DNA of 26,777 nt from JAGOLU01 sp964542665 (GTDB taxonomy: Bacteria > Patescibacteriota > Microgenomatia > UBA1406 > GWC2-37-13). Positions 15,504-22,268 of this stretch are shown one piece after another. The notes beneath the pieces were generated by a model that was given only the letters and a program-made list of their open reading frames with translations, made no database searches and was not told the DNA's origin. Every line of letters starts with the position of its first letter. Position 1 is the stretch's first letter. The stretch covers positions 1 through 26,777 of the forward strand of contig CAZIUF010000011.1 of assembly GCA_964542665.1 (NCBI GenBank), read 5' to 3'. Both the position numbers and the translations under genes were made by a program.

Positions 15504-16077
15504 TGGGTTTTTTTCGGGCAAGCGACGCGCCCATTGCACTATTTATAATAGATACAGCAATATCAGGATCGGGTACATTTAAAAACTCAATGTTCCTCTC
15601 TGGTCCATCAGTCACCACGAACACATCTCCATAGTTAAAAACTTGACCAAAAAATCCTGAAGTCTTCGCAGTGGCATCAGCAACCTTGTTTACTCTGGTT
15701 TCTGTTGTCACTCGTTTGGATATGCCGTAGTAGTCTATGTCAACGATCCGTAATGTCGAGACTATGCCTAAGTTGTAGTACCAAATCACAAAGTTATACC
15801 AAGCGTATGTGAATATTAGCGAAAGACCGACCAAGAGACTGAGAACAACCACTAACGTGTTGCCGAATGAGGTGAGATACACTACCAACGCAGTCAGAAG
15901 CGTAAAAGCTAAAACTGAGTTCACTACCCAGATAACCTGGGTATAAGGACTGGCGCGCAACGTCAGAAGTATTTTCTCATCGGCTTCCTGCTGAGAATAT
16001 CTCGTGTTCGGAAGGATACAGAAGGCCCCTAAAGCTTTATTGCGAGGTATCAGTGTCGATAGATCTAAAGCTGTCAT
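15496..16077 (-). CDS. Membrane protein with bacterial PH (YdbS/DUF304-like) domain
   Basis: 193 residues from the ATG at 16077. The frame reaches 16173, but that extension would run into the 5S rRNA gene. Two adjacent membrane helices (about 48-95) are followed by a domain with IVSTLRIVDIDYYGISKRVT, FNYGDVFVVTDGP and FLNVPDPDIAVSII. This is the usual order of bacterial PH-domain proteins, in which the phrase about a ligand-binding loop and final NVPDP-helix is characteristic. Function of such proteins is unclear, probably membrane or lipid association. The -10 TATACT with an extended TG motif lies 13 nt upstream, back-to-back with the 5S promoter. First gene of the 16077-13435 unit. Confidence 0.7.
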   Translation of the reverse strand: MTALDLSTLIPRNKALGAFCILPNTRYSQQEADEKILLTLRASPYTQVIWVVNSVLAFTLLTALVVYLTSFGNTLVVVLSLLVGLSLIFTYAWYNFVIWYYNLGIVSTLRIVDIDYYGISKRVTTETRVNKVADATAKTSGFFGQVFNYGDVFVVTDGPERNIEFLNVPDPDIAVSIINSAMGASLARKKPNA

Positions 16078-16090
16078 TTCAGTTACCCAT

Positions 16091-16099
16091 AGTATAGCA
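16091..16099 (-). promoter_or_regulatory. Extended -10 promoter of the PH-domain gene
   Basis: Minus-strand TGCTATACT: a perfect TGn extension plus TATACT, with no good -35. It is 13 nt before the ATG and lies about 10 bp from the -35 of the divergent 5S promoter. Confidence 0.45.
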
Positions 16100-16109
16100 T
16101 AGCCATAGA

Positions 16110-16138
16110 TTGCAAGAGGGATAGATCTGTGGTAAAAT
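16110..16138 (+). promoter_or_regulatory. Promoter of the 5S rRNA gene
   Basis: TTGCAA (16110-16115), exactly 17 nt, TAAAAT (16133-16138). The 5S 5' end at about 16146 is 7-8 nt downstream, so the RNA is probably made as a stand-alone transcript. Confidence 0.65.
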
Positions 16139-16145
16139 TGGGGCT

Positions 16146-16264
16146 CCTGGTTATATAAGCAGTGTGGAACCAACCCTTCTCATCTCGAACAGGGTATTGA
16201 AACGCACTAGCGCTGATGATACTCCCGCCAAAGCGGCGATGGGGGAAAGTAAGTCATAGCCGGG
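16146..16264 (+). rRNA. rrf: 5S ribosomal RNA, stand-alone
   Basis: About 119 nt. Helix I closes with 5' CCTGGTTAT and 3' ATAGCCGGG (nine pairs including G-T). Characteristic 5S blocks are present in order: CAGTGTGGAACCA, CATCTCGAAC, GTATTGAAACGCACTAGCG, CTGATGATACTCC and GGGGGAAAGTAAGTCATAGC. TTTTTTT follows at once as terminator. It is not next to 23S or 16S genes: the upstream neighbour is a divergent protein gene. Ends are accurate to within a few bases. Confidence 0.95.
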
Positions 16265-16271
16265 TTTTTTT
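16252..16271 (+). terminator. 5S terminator T-run
   Basis: The 3' strand of 5S helix I runs directly into seven T (16265-16271), so the rRNA's own terminal stem probably serves as the terminator. Confidence 0.5.
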
Positions 16272-16318
16272 GTGCCTAAAATAGTAGTCGTCAACGTATC
16301 GCACGCAGTTTCTCAAGT

Positions 16319-16354
16319 GTCATCCCGGACAAATGAAGTGCTATCCGGATCTAT
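16319..16354. repeat. REP-like palindrome, copy 1
   Basis: GTCATCCCGG at the left and TCCGGATCTAT at the right form ATCCcGGA/TCCGGAT around an A-rich centre. Outer sequences match the element at 22165-22203. It lies between the 5S terminator and the 3' end of the gene at 16380. Confidence 0.55.
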
Positions 16355-16379
16355 CTTCTTGCTTGTTTTCAACCCCACA

Positions 16380-17099
16380 CTAGAACAAATCCTGGCTTTG
16401 TTCTGTCCATTTGATCCCTTGGGGTATGGTAAATAGCGAGTTATCGACAGGCATCTTTTTGCAGGAGGCTAATACACTTTCAATATCAATATCTCCCTGC
16501 ATTTCTGCTCGTAAGCTTTTCGTGATCTGCACTATGCGCGCTGGATCTGAAGAGATAAATGGTGCAAGTAGATCAAGATACATTCCGATCCCACACTGCT
16601 TCACCCCTTCGCTGTTCCCACTCCACTCATATGCACAGTCACCATTTACTAATAGATGTTTTTGTATCTGCTGTTCAACAAATGCTACTTTGATATTTTT
16701 CTGCTTAACATAGATGTCGAGAGAATCATTTTCACATACCCACGGTCCTTCAAGGTCAAATGTTTGGGTGATCGTCGCCGACTCTGATGATTGTGATAGG
16801 ACTTCAGATGGATTCATCTCTGCATTGACTTGAGCAAAGAGTGATTTTATACCTTCGTCAATATATGGAGTCTGCTCCGGGGTCGGAAGCTTTGTCTGAT
16901 TGTTGATATCTGTTGGGACACTTGCGGTAGGTGATTTGGTTTTATCACTATTTCCAAATGAAAGTACGATGTATGCCATGAGCGCAAGTGGGATGATGAC
17001 TAGAAACGATGAGGCACGCTGGAAAAAATGCATAACTCCCTCCGCATCCTCTTGATGTGATGGCTTATGTTTCGAAGGGTGTTTAGTTGTAGTACCCAT
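16380..17099 (-). CDS. One-TM extracytoplasmic protein with four Cys (unknown)
   Basis: 239 residues from the ATG at 17099; a TTG 7 codons upstream is possible but unlikely. The N-terminus is basic and His/Lys-rich (TKHPSKHKPSHQ), then one membrane helix (FLVIIPLALMAYIVLSFG, about residues 32-49), so the rest should face outside. A Ser/Thr/Pro-rich stalk (about 50-85) leads to a domain with four Cys (WVCEND, GDCAYE, KQCGIG, ASCKK), perhaps two disulphides. Conserved-looking phrases are LEGPWVCENDSLDIYV and YEWSGNSEGVKQCGIG. I do not recognise the family. TTGCGA-18-TACACT upstream gives it its own promoter. Confidence 0.65.
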   Translation of the reverse strand: MGTTTKHPSKHKPSHQEDAEGVMHFFQRASSFLVIIPLALMAYIVLSFGNSDKTKSPTASVPTDINNQTKLPTPEQTPYIDEGIKSLFAQVNAEMNPSEVLSQSSESATITQTFDLEGPWVCENDSLDIYVKQKNIKVAFVEQQIQKHLLVNGDCAYEWSGNSEGVKQCGIGMYLDLLAPFISSDPARIVQITKSLRAEMQGDIDIESVLASCKKMPVDNSLFTIPQGIKWTEQSQDLF

Positions 17100-17110
17100 G
17101 GATTGCCTGA

Positions 17111-17140
17111 AGTGTATCAAAATACTACATGGTATCGCAA
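17111..17140 (-). promoter_or_regulatory. Promoter of the one-TM Cys protein gene
   Basis: Minus-strand TTGCGA (17135-17140), 18-nt spacer, TACACT (17111-17116). Eleven nt remain to the ATG at 17099, so the leader would be about 5 nt. It lies in the gap behind the RmuC stop. Confidence 0.45.
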
Positions 17141-17151
17141 GGGCATATCAC

Positions 17152-18273
17152 TCACTCGAGAAGTGCTTGCTTCTCGGTCGTACTTTCGAGCTGAACCTTA
17201 TCCATGACGCGCAAAAGCTTAGTTGTACGTGTCTGGGAGACGACTTGGTACTGCTTGAGCAGTCCATCTACCCGATCACCCAATTTGTCGATCTCTTCGT
17301 TGTATTTACCAAACTCTTCTTTAAATGTCTGAATGTGACCGATGATTGTGCGAAGGTTCTTTTGGACAGAGAAATAATCATATGCCTGTCTCACCATGCG
17401 CAGGATTGCGGTGAAGCTGAAAGGACCGGCAAATACCACCTTTTGGTGCATCCCATCGAGCCAGATATCCTGCATTTTGTCGTAAATATAAGAAAATATC
17501 ATCTCATTGGGTACAAAGAGGATGACAAAGTCGACGGTGTTCTCCTCAGGATTGATATAGGTGCGAGAGGTCACCTGCTTGATCTTGTCTTTGATATCTT
17601 GTTCAAAAAGTTTACGATATTGAGCTCGCTGACTCTCATCTGTGGCTTCCACGATCTTGAGTAAGTTTTGGTAGGGGAACTTTGAGTCGATGTTGATCTT
17701 CATCCCATTGGGTAACAAGACGGTAAAGTCTGGACGTGATCCCTCGCCTTGGGTATCTTGAATCAGATAATCAGCGCCTTTCACAAATCCGTTCATCTTG
17801 AGTAAATCTTCTGCAACTTGCTCTCCATATTGACCGCGCAGCTGATTGTTTGAAAGGACGCGCTGCAGGTTGTTCGTCGTTTGCATGAGATCCTGAGTAT
17901 GCTTAGCTTGGGCAGTGATCTGGGTTTTGAGACTTTCAAATGATCCGATGCGTTCACGTTCGGCTTTTTCGAGCTTATCATTGGCCTTGTGTAGCTCGAG
18001 AGTGAGATTTTTCATCGTCATATCGATGAGCTCTTGTTTGTTATCAAACTCGTCTTTGATATTGGTCGTGGCGGCTTCGAGCTTTTCTTTGGCGAGGAGT
18101 GCAGTCTGCTCACCCGCAGTTTGAGTCAGTTTGGGGATGATCGCGTTAAGCTTCTCCTCTACCTTATCGGCAAAATCAGCAGATTGATTTTTGGCACCAA
18201 GCAATCTCTGGATGACAAATCCAAGAACAAATCCGACGACAAAGAGTACGAGAGAAACGGTGACAGAGTTCAT
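17152..18273 (-). CDS. rmuC: RmuC family DNA recombination/nuclease-like protein
   Basis: 373 residues: an N-terminal membrane helix (about 5-25), a long coiled coil (about 35-150) and the RmuC PD-(D/E)XK-like domain with LRGQYGEQVAEDLLKMNGF, SRPDFTVLLPNGMKINIDSK and VDFVILFVPNEMIFSYIYD. The conserved E, D and D-x-K in those phrases fit the restriction-endonuclease-like core. RmuC is linked to limiting inversions and rearrangements between short inverted repeats in E. coli; the biochemical activity is not settled. The start is 3 nt after the stop of the holin-family gene, so both are cotranscribed. Length is shorter than the E. coli protein but normal for the core family. Confidence 0.92.
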   Translation of the reverse strand: MNSVTVSLVLFVVGFVLGFVIQRLLGAKNQSADFADKVEEKLNAIIPKLTQTAGEQTALLAKEKLEAATTNIKDEFDNKQELIDMTMKNLTLELHKANDKLEKAERERIGSFESLKTQITAQAKHTQDLMQTTNNLQRVLSNNQLRGQYGEQVAEDLLKMNGFVKGADYLIQDTQGEGSRPDFTVLLPNGMKINIDSKFPYQNLLKIVEATDESQRAQYRKLFEQDIKDKIKQVTSRTYINPEENTVDFVILFVPNEMIFSYIYDKMQDIWLDGMHQKVVFAGPFSFTAILRMVRQAYDYFSVQKNLRTIIGHIQTFKEEFGKYNEEIDKLGDRVDGLLKQYQVVSQTRTTKLLRVMDKVQLESTTEKQALLE

Positions 18274-18276
18274 ACG

Positions 18277-18648
18277 TTACTTAACTAATACGTTCAGAGT
18301 TGACTGAACAAACGATACTACAGCACTATACACGATGGCCCACAGAAGTCCATGGATCTGGAATCCACCCGGCACCAGGATATTGACTACATATGGCACA
18401 AGCAAAATCACGATACCGTTGATAATCCAGCCGAATAAACCCAGAGTCACTATGTTGATGGGGAAAGTGATGAGTTTAAGTATTGGTCGTACTGTTCGAT
18501 TCATCAGACCAATAACTACACTTACAAAAATCGCGACAGGGTAGTTGTTCAAGACTACTGGCTGAATACCTGGGAAAAGGGTATTCAAAAGCACTGCAGT
18601 GAAATAGACTGCGAGCCCGTTGAGGAGAAGTTTAAAGATAAATGACAT
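18277..18648 (-). CDS. Phage-holin-family (PF04020, YvlD-like) membrane protein
   Basis: 123 residues, four hydrophobic helices, little else. Typical family phrases: GLMNRTVRPILKLITFPINI, VTLGLFGWIINGIVILLVPY and FQIHGLLWAIVYSAVVSF. Despite the holin name, members are chromosomal membrane proteins of uncertain role and no phage genes surround it. The ATG lies directly beyond the inverted repeat at 18663-18735, and the stop is 3 nt before RmuC, so it leads a two-gene unit. Confidence 0.88.
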   Translation of the reverse strand: MSFIFKLLLNGLAVYFTAVLLNTLFPGIQPVVLNNYPVAIFVSVVIGLMNRTVRPILKLITFPINIVTLGLFGWIINGIVILLVPYVVNILVPGGFQIHGLLWAIVYSAVVSFVQSTLNVLVK

Positions 18649-18662
18649 AGGGTGTATGAACT

Positions 18663-18735
18663 ATAAACCATGAACTATGAAATATAAACATGAAACATAG
18701 CCTCCATATTTCACGTTTAATATTCTATGGTTTAT
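18663..18735. repeat. Long imperfect inverted repeat in the gap before the holin-family gene
   Basis: Left arm 18663-18700 (ATAAACCATGAACTATG...) and right arm 18702-18735 (...ATTCTATGGTTTAT) are nearly complementary with small gaps. The left arm itself is built from ATGAACTATAAAC-type words. Lies between the exonuclease stop and the holin-family start; it could end transcription of the former, but there is no T-run after it. Confidence 0.7.
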
Positions 18736-18747
18736 GTTTTATTTTTT

Positions 18748-19464
18748 TCAAAACTTCATAAACTGTGTCCACTTCGTGTACAGCTCGCCAGTGGCGACCA
18801 GATCTGCGGCGTTGTAGCGGGCAATATCGAGATAGCGCCCTTCATCGTACATCGCAGCTACTGCGTGGCCATTGACCTCGGCAGTCTTGGGGCTTTTGAT
18901 GCCAAAGGCCCTCGTCCACATATGCAGACTCCCCTTTTTACGCATCGCACCATAAAACGACAGCTGATCTTGGAGATCAACATGCTGGACAGTCGCCTTG
19001 TACTGGCTTGAGAGATACCGGTTGATCATCAGGTTTGCTGTCGGACGGATGCCATGGACAGCTGACCTCACGACGAGGTATGGCACATCAAACGCATATC
19101 CGTTAAACGTCACTACTGTCTGGTACTTTGCCACAGCCTCCCAAAAGCGATTGAGCATCTCAGCCTCAGTATATGCCACATATTTCACACCATCCTCCAC
19201 TTTCTCTTTTTCATTTGCATCAGGGTTTTGATAGTACACTGCACGTTTGCTCGTCGCATAGTCCATCATCCCCACTGCGACGATACGTCCTGTCAGTGGC
19301 GAAAATCCAAGTCCCTCACGTAGCGCATCCATCCCAAACTCAAGCTCTGTCTCATCTTTGGATTCTTTGCGAATCCAACTACTGAGATTTTCTTGCGAAA
19401 GCGGGTCGATATCTTCCCACTTTTCACCAATAGTTTCGATGTCGATGATCAGAGCTTGAGCCAT
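18748..19464 (-). CDS. DEDDy-type 3'-5' exonuclease (PolB exonuclease-like)
   Basis: 238 residues of RNase H-like fold. Exonuclease motif I IIDIETIG (D8, E10), motif II FNGYAFDVPYL (D126) and motif III YNAAD (Y217, D221) give a complete DEDDy set, so two-metal 3'-5' exonuclease activity is expected. There is no polymerase domain: the protein belongs to the stand-alone predicted exonucleases related to family B polymerase proofreading domains (PF10108-like). HVDLQDQLSFYG is also typical. It follows the DUF5684 gene by 24 nt and has no Shine-Dalgarno. Likely acts in DNA repair or end trimming. Confidence 0.88.
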   Translation of the reverse strand: MAQALIIDIETIGEKWEDIDPLSQENLSSWIRKESKDETELEFGMDALREGLGFSPLTGRIVAVGMMDYATSKRAVYYQNPDANEKEKVEDGVKYVAYTEAEMLNRFWEAVAKYQTVVTFNGYAFDVPYLVVRSAVHGIRPTANLMINRYLSSQYKATVQHVDLQDQLSFYGAMRKKGSLHMWTRAFGIKSPKTAEVNGHAVAAMYDEGRYLDIARYNAADLVATGELYTKWTQFMKF

Positions 19465-19488
19465 AGGGTATGAAATATTTTCAATAAT

Positions 19489-19962
19489 TTAAGCCTGTTT
19501 TACCTCTGGAACAGTCAGGGTCATAGGCTTTCCACCTGGGCCCACATATTTCGCCCCACCAAAGCCAAGTGCTGGTATAGCGAAAAATGGTAGGAAGATC
19601 AGAGCCAGAGTGAATCCTGTCGACTTCCCAAATGACTTTGAGAGCTCTGCCCACATCATAATCATGACGATGAGGTTGGCGAGAGGAACAAACATGAGCA
19701 AAAACCACCACTCAGGCTTGCCGACGATTTGTAACAAAACGATAGTGTTATAAATCGGAATCAATGCGTGCCAACCTGGGCGACCTGCCTTGACAAAGAT
19801 CTTCCACATCCCGACAATCATCAAGACAATGAACACGAAATATATAAAGCCAAACACTGAGCCGCCTGCTGCAGCAGCTTGGGTATCAGCAGCCGAAGGC
19901 GCATAATAATCCGTGGTAATAGGCAAGCTCTCTGTTGCTTGCGCAATGAGTGTAAGTAGCAT
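19489..19962 (-). CDS. DUF5684-family membrane protein
   Basis: 157 residues: a hydrophobic N-terminus (MLLTLIAQATESLP), an Ala/Gly-rich spacer, then three or four membrane helices. Hallmarks are FVKAGRPGWHALIPIYNTIV, IVGKPEWWFLLMFVPLANLI and ELSKSFGKSTGFTLALIFLP, ending with GFGGAKYVG. This fits the DUF5684 family, often near signal peptidase genes; function unknown. It has a promoter TTGTAC-17-TATACT that gives a leader of about 29 nt, unlike the very short leaders of many neighbours. Confidence 0.85.
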   Translation of the reverse strand: MLLTLIAQATESLPITTDYYAPSAADTQAAAAGGSVFGFIYFVFIVLMIVGMWKIFVKAGRPGWHALIPIYNTIVLLQIVGKPEWWFLLMFVPLANLIVMIMMWAELSKSFGKSTGFTLALIFLPFFAIPALGFGGAKYVGPGGKPMTLTVPEVKQA

Positions 19963-19997
19963 AGATGTACAGGAGAGAACAAATGCTAATAAATGTG

Positions 19998-20026
19998 AGT
20001 ATAAGCCTGAGAAAGTAAAAGTACAA
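19998..20026 (-). promoter_or_regulatory. Promoter of the DUF5684 gene
   Basis: Minus-strand TTGTAC (20021-20026), 17-nt spacer, TATACT (19998-20003). Expected start about 19991, i.e. a 29-nt leader. Confidence 0.55.
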
Positions 20027-20035
20027 CAGCCACGG

Positions 20036-20041
20036 TATACT
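20036..20041 (+). promoter_or_regulatory. -10 box of the HAD-DHH unit
   Basis: TATACT, 8 nt before the ATG at 20050, with a poor -35 (AAGTAA at 17 bp). Predicts a start within 2-3 nt of the ATG. Confidence 0.4.
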
Positions 20042-20049
20042 ATAGACTC

Positions 20050-20514
20050 ATGATCTCACTTGAAATCCCCGGATATGGACCACTGTCGATAAAGACCATC
20101 ATCCATGATTTAAATGGTACGCTCAGTGTCAAAGGTGTGCTTGTAGCGGGTGTAAGGGAGAAAATCAAAATGCTCAATGAGATGGGGATTCGTCAAGTTC
20201 TGTTTTCTGGAGATACCCGGGGCAACGCACTGACCATTGCAAAAGATCTTGGTATTGAGTTTCGTCGTGCTGCTTCTGCCGCAGAAAAGGCTGGTTTGGC
20301 TCGTGAGTATGATCCAGACACATGTGCGGCCATAGGCAATGGTCGTATAGACAAAGATTTGTTTGACGTGGTCAAGCTCAGCATCATCACCCTACAATCA
20401 GAAGGTGTGCATACTCTGTCACTATCTACAGCAGACATCGTCGTACCCACGGTGATTGATGCACTCAATTTATTTCTTGATAAAAATATACTCATTGCAA
20501 CTTTACGCTCATGA
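20050..20514 (+). CDS. HAD-superfamily soluble P-type-ATPase-like phosphatase
   Basis: 154 residues. HAD motif I is IIHDLNGTLSV with nucleophile D20; motif II is VLFSGDTRGNA (S53, as in the P-type ATPase phosphorylation domain); motif III-like K80; motif IV region AIGNGRIDKDLF replaces the usual GDGxND and keeps D101. The pattern (DLNGT, SGDT, GNGxxD) is that of the short soluble HAD proteins related to P-type ATPase P-domains. It probably dephosphorylates a small molecule. The stop overlaps the DHH start (ATGA), so the two are translationally coupled. Confidence 0.85.
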   Translation: MISLEIPGYGPLSIKTIIHDLNGTLSVKGVLVAGVREKIKMLNEMGIRQVLFSGDTRGNALTIAKDLGIEFRRAASAAEKAGLAREYDPDTCAAIGNGRIDKDLFDVVKLSIITLQSEGVHTLSLSTADIVVPTVIDALNLFLDKNILIATLRS

Positions 20515-21425
20515 ACATACTCATCACCGCCAAAATCAACCCAGATATCGATGGAGTCGCGTCTATCCTCGCCTATGCCCATCTGCTCCGATCTCAGGGA
20601 CACGATGTGGTAGCGGGAATATACGGAGTGCCACAAGAAGAGGTGAATTACTTCATAACAAAACATCACTTTAAAGTTGATACGACAAATATTGACACAC
20701 AGATCTCACCTGATACACAGGTAGTTATCGTCGATGGTTCATCGCTCAAAGGTATGCATCCCGATATCAAAGCGCAGCAAGTCACGGAAATCATCGACCA
20801 TCGGATCGTCGACTATGTCGAGGGGTCATTTCCTCAGGCCAAGATCCAAATCGAGCCTGTCGGTGCCGCTGCCACACTTATCGTTGAGCGATATATGCAT
20901 ACTAAAACATCTCTGCCTGCCGATCTTGGGCTGCTCCTTTTTGGAGCTATCGTCCACAACACGCTCTGGCTCAAAAGTACAAACACAACTCAACGAGATA
21001 TCGTGGCTCTCGCCCACCTTGCGCCATCAATACCCAATCCCCGGATCATTACTCAAGAAATGTTTGAGTATGCTGCTGAAGCAATTGCAAAAGATCCTGC
21101 TTCACTGGTCAAAGATGGGAAACAGATCGTGTTGGATGGCACACAAGTCGGGATATATCAACATATCGTATGGGATATCGCAACGACTGAGATCAATGAG
21201 CTGATATCACTTGCCGTTTATGCCAATCAACAAGCGACCGGGAGTGCCTGGTCATACATCATCATTACCTCGATCAGTCATGGCAAAACACTCCTCTTTT
21301 GTCCCGATCAGACAGGCCAATCAGTACTCAGTAGCAAGCTCAAGATCCGATTCACCGAAAACTACGCACTGCTTCCCCAGCTTGCGCTTCGCAAACAAAT
21401 ACTTGAGGAACTGTTGAAATCATAG
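20511..21425 (+). CDS. DHH-family phosphoesterase (PpaC/NrnA-like)
   Basis: 304 residues. Motif I NPDIDGVAS (D12, D14), motif II VVIVDGSS (D75), motif III IIDHRIVDY (D96-H97-R98 where DHH is usual), and PVGAAATLIVERY, FGAIVHNTLWLKSTNTTQRD typical of the N-terminal domain of family II pyrophosphatases and related enzymes. Metal-dependent hydrolysis of a phosphoanhydride or phosphodiester is expected (pyrophosphate, c-di-NMP or short RNA). The DHR variant and absence of an obvious C-terminal DHHA1 GGGH motif leave the substrate open. It begins within the HAD stop codon (ATGA). Confidence 0.88.
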   Translation: MNILITAKINPDIDGVASILAYAHLLRSQGHDVVAGIYGVPQEEVNYFITKHHFKVDTTNIDTQISPDTQVVIVDGSSLKGMHPDIKAQQVTEIIDHRIVDYVEGSFPQAKIQIEPVGAAATLIVERYMHTKTSLPADLGLLLFGAIVHNTLWLKSTNTTQRDIVALAHLAPSIPNPRIITQEMFEYAAEAIAKDPASLVKDGKQIVLDGTQVGIYQHIVWDIATTEINELISLAVYANQQATGSAWSYIIITSISHGKTLLFCPDQTGQSVLSSKLKIRFTENYALLPQLALRKQILEELLKS

Positions 21426-21450
21426 ACATTCGGATATTTTTCGGTATAGT
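21423..21450 (+). promoter_or_regulatory. Promoter of the cyclophilin gene
   Basis: TAGACA (21423-21428), 16-nt spacer, TATAGT (21445-21450), 10 nt before the ATG at 21461. Both hexamers match consensus at five of six positions. Confidence 0.55.
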
Positions 21451-21460
21451 ATCATCGCTT

Positions 21461-22150
21461 ATGCAAAAGAAATATTTCTTAATCCTTTTTATCGTCACTC
21501 TTGCGATTGGTGGATATTATTTTTATAGTCGATCAAATGTCGTCGATGAGTCTGAGACTCTAGCTTCCCCATCACCAACAATTGCAACCCTATCAACATT
21601 AACCATTTCCCCAGATAGTCCTATGTCCAAAAAGTCATCTTTAAAAAAACCCGATATGCAAATCGATGTGGAAAAAACATATATTGCTACATTGAAAACA
21701 TCTGAAGGTGATATTCAAGTGGAATTAACGGCAAGCAAAACTCCCAATACAGTGAATAACTTTGTCTATCTAGCTCGTCAGGGCTTTTATGATGGCACGG
21801 TCTTTCATCGCGTGATCAAGGACTTTATGATCCAAGGCGGAGACCCCAAGGGGGATGGTACCGGGGGTCCCGGATATCGTTTCGATGATGAGTCGTTTGA
21901 TGGTTCATATATCCCAGGAACTCTTGCGATGGCCAATGCAGGACCAAATACCAATGGTTCTCAGTTTTTCATCATGCACGGCAAAGTTCCCTTACCAAAA
22001 GCATACGTGATCTTTGGTAAAGTAGTCCAAGGCATGAATGTTGTGGATCGCATCGCAACATCACCAACCAAACTCAATCGTGCAAGTGGTGAGGATTCAA
22101 CTCCAGTCACCCCAGTCAAAGTTGAAAAAGTAACTATCGAAGAAAAGTGA
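21461..22150 (+). CDS. ppiA: Membrane-anchored cyclophilin-type peptidyl-prolyl isomerase
   Basis: 229 residues: an N-terminal anchor or uncleaved signal (about 5-22, no lipobox Cys), a Ser/Thr/Pro stalk (about 30-65) and a complete cyclophilin domain (about 70-229). Active-site phrases are FHRVIKDFMIQGGDPKG (R117, F122, Q125) and AMANAGPNTNGSQFFI, as in bacterial PpiA/PpiB. It catalyses cis-trans isomerisation of X-Pro bonds and should work outside the membrane. It has its own promoter and lies as a single gene between the DHH and ROK genes, followed by the REP-like palindrome. Confidence 0.95.
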   Translation: MQKKYFLILFIVTLAIGGYYFYSRSNVVDESETLASPSPTIATLSTLTISPDSPMSKKSSLKKPDMQIDVEKTYIATLKTSEGDIQVELTASKTPNTVNNFVYLARQGFYDGTVFHRVIKDFMIQGGDPKGDGTGGPGYRFDDESFDGSYIPGTLAMANAGPNTNGSQFFIMHGKVPLPKAYVIFGKVVQGMNVVDRIATSPTKLNRASGEDSTPVTPVKVEKVTIEEK

Positions 22151-22164
22151 CGAGTGTCAACGAG

Positions 22165-22203
22165 TCATCCCGGGCATACGCGTCAGCGCGACCCGGGATC
22201 TAT
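22165..22203. repeat. REP-like palindrome, copy 2
   Basis: ATCCCGGG (22167-22174) pairs with CCCGGGAT (22192-22199), with an inner CGCG-TCAG-CGCG hairpin. Flanked by GTC and CTAT as at 16319-16354. It follows the cyclophilin stop by about 15 bp and could serve as terminator or RNA-stability hairpin. Confidence 0.7.
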
Positions 22204-22256
22204 AATGCATGCTCTTTGTATAGACAAGTCACCTCGCTAACACTGACGAAAATTGA

Positions 22257-22262
22257 TACGAT
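22257..22262 (+). promoter_or_regulatory. -10 box of the ROK-like kinase gene
   Basis: TACGAT exactly 6 nt before the ATG at 22269; no convincing -35. The spacing copies that at 7064 and 12489. Confidence 0.35.
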
Positions 22263-22268
22263 AGTAAG

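Noticed and set aside
16078..16173. 32-codon N-terminal extension of the PH-domain protein
   Set aside because: Would overlap the 5' part of the 5S rRNA and both promoters; the ATG at 16077 is preceded by an extended -10.
16380..16713. 100-codon plus-strand frame at 16411-16713
   Set aside because: Antisense to the one-TM Cys protein; no start signal or family.
18277..18648. Prophage remnant suggested by the holin-family protein
   Set aside because: The family is mostly chromosomal, and no lysin, capsid, integrase or attachment site is nearby.
20193..20669. 158-codon minus-strand frame
   Set aside because: Antisense to the HAD/DHH genes, which have clear catalytic motifs.
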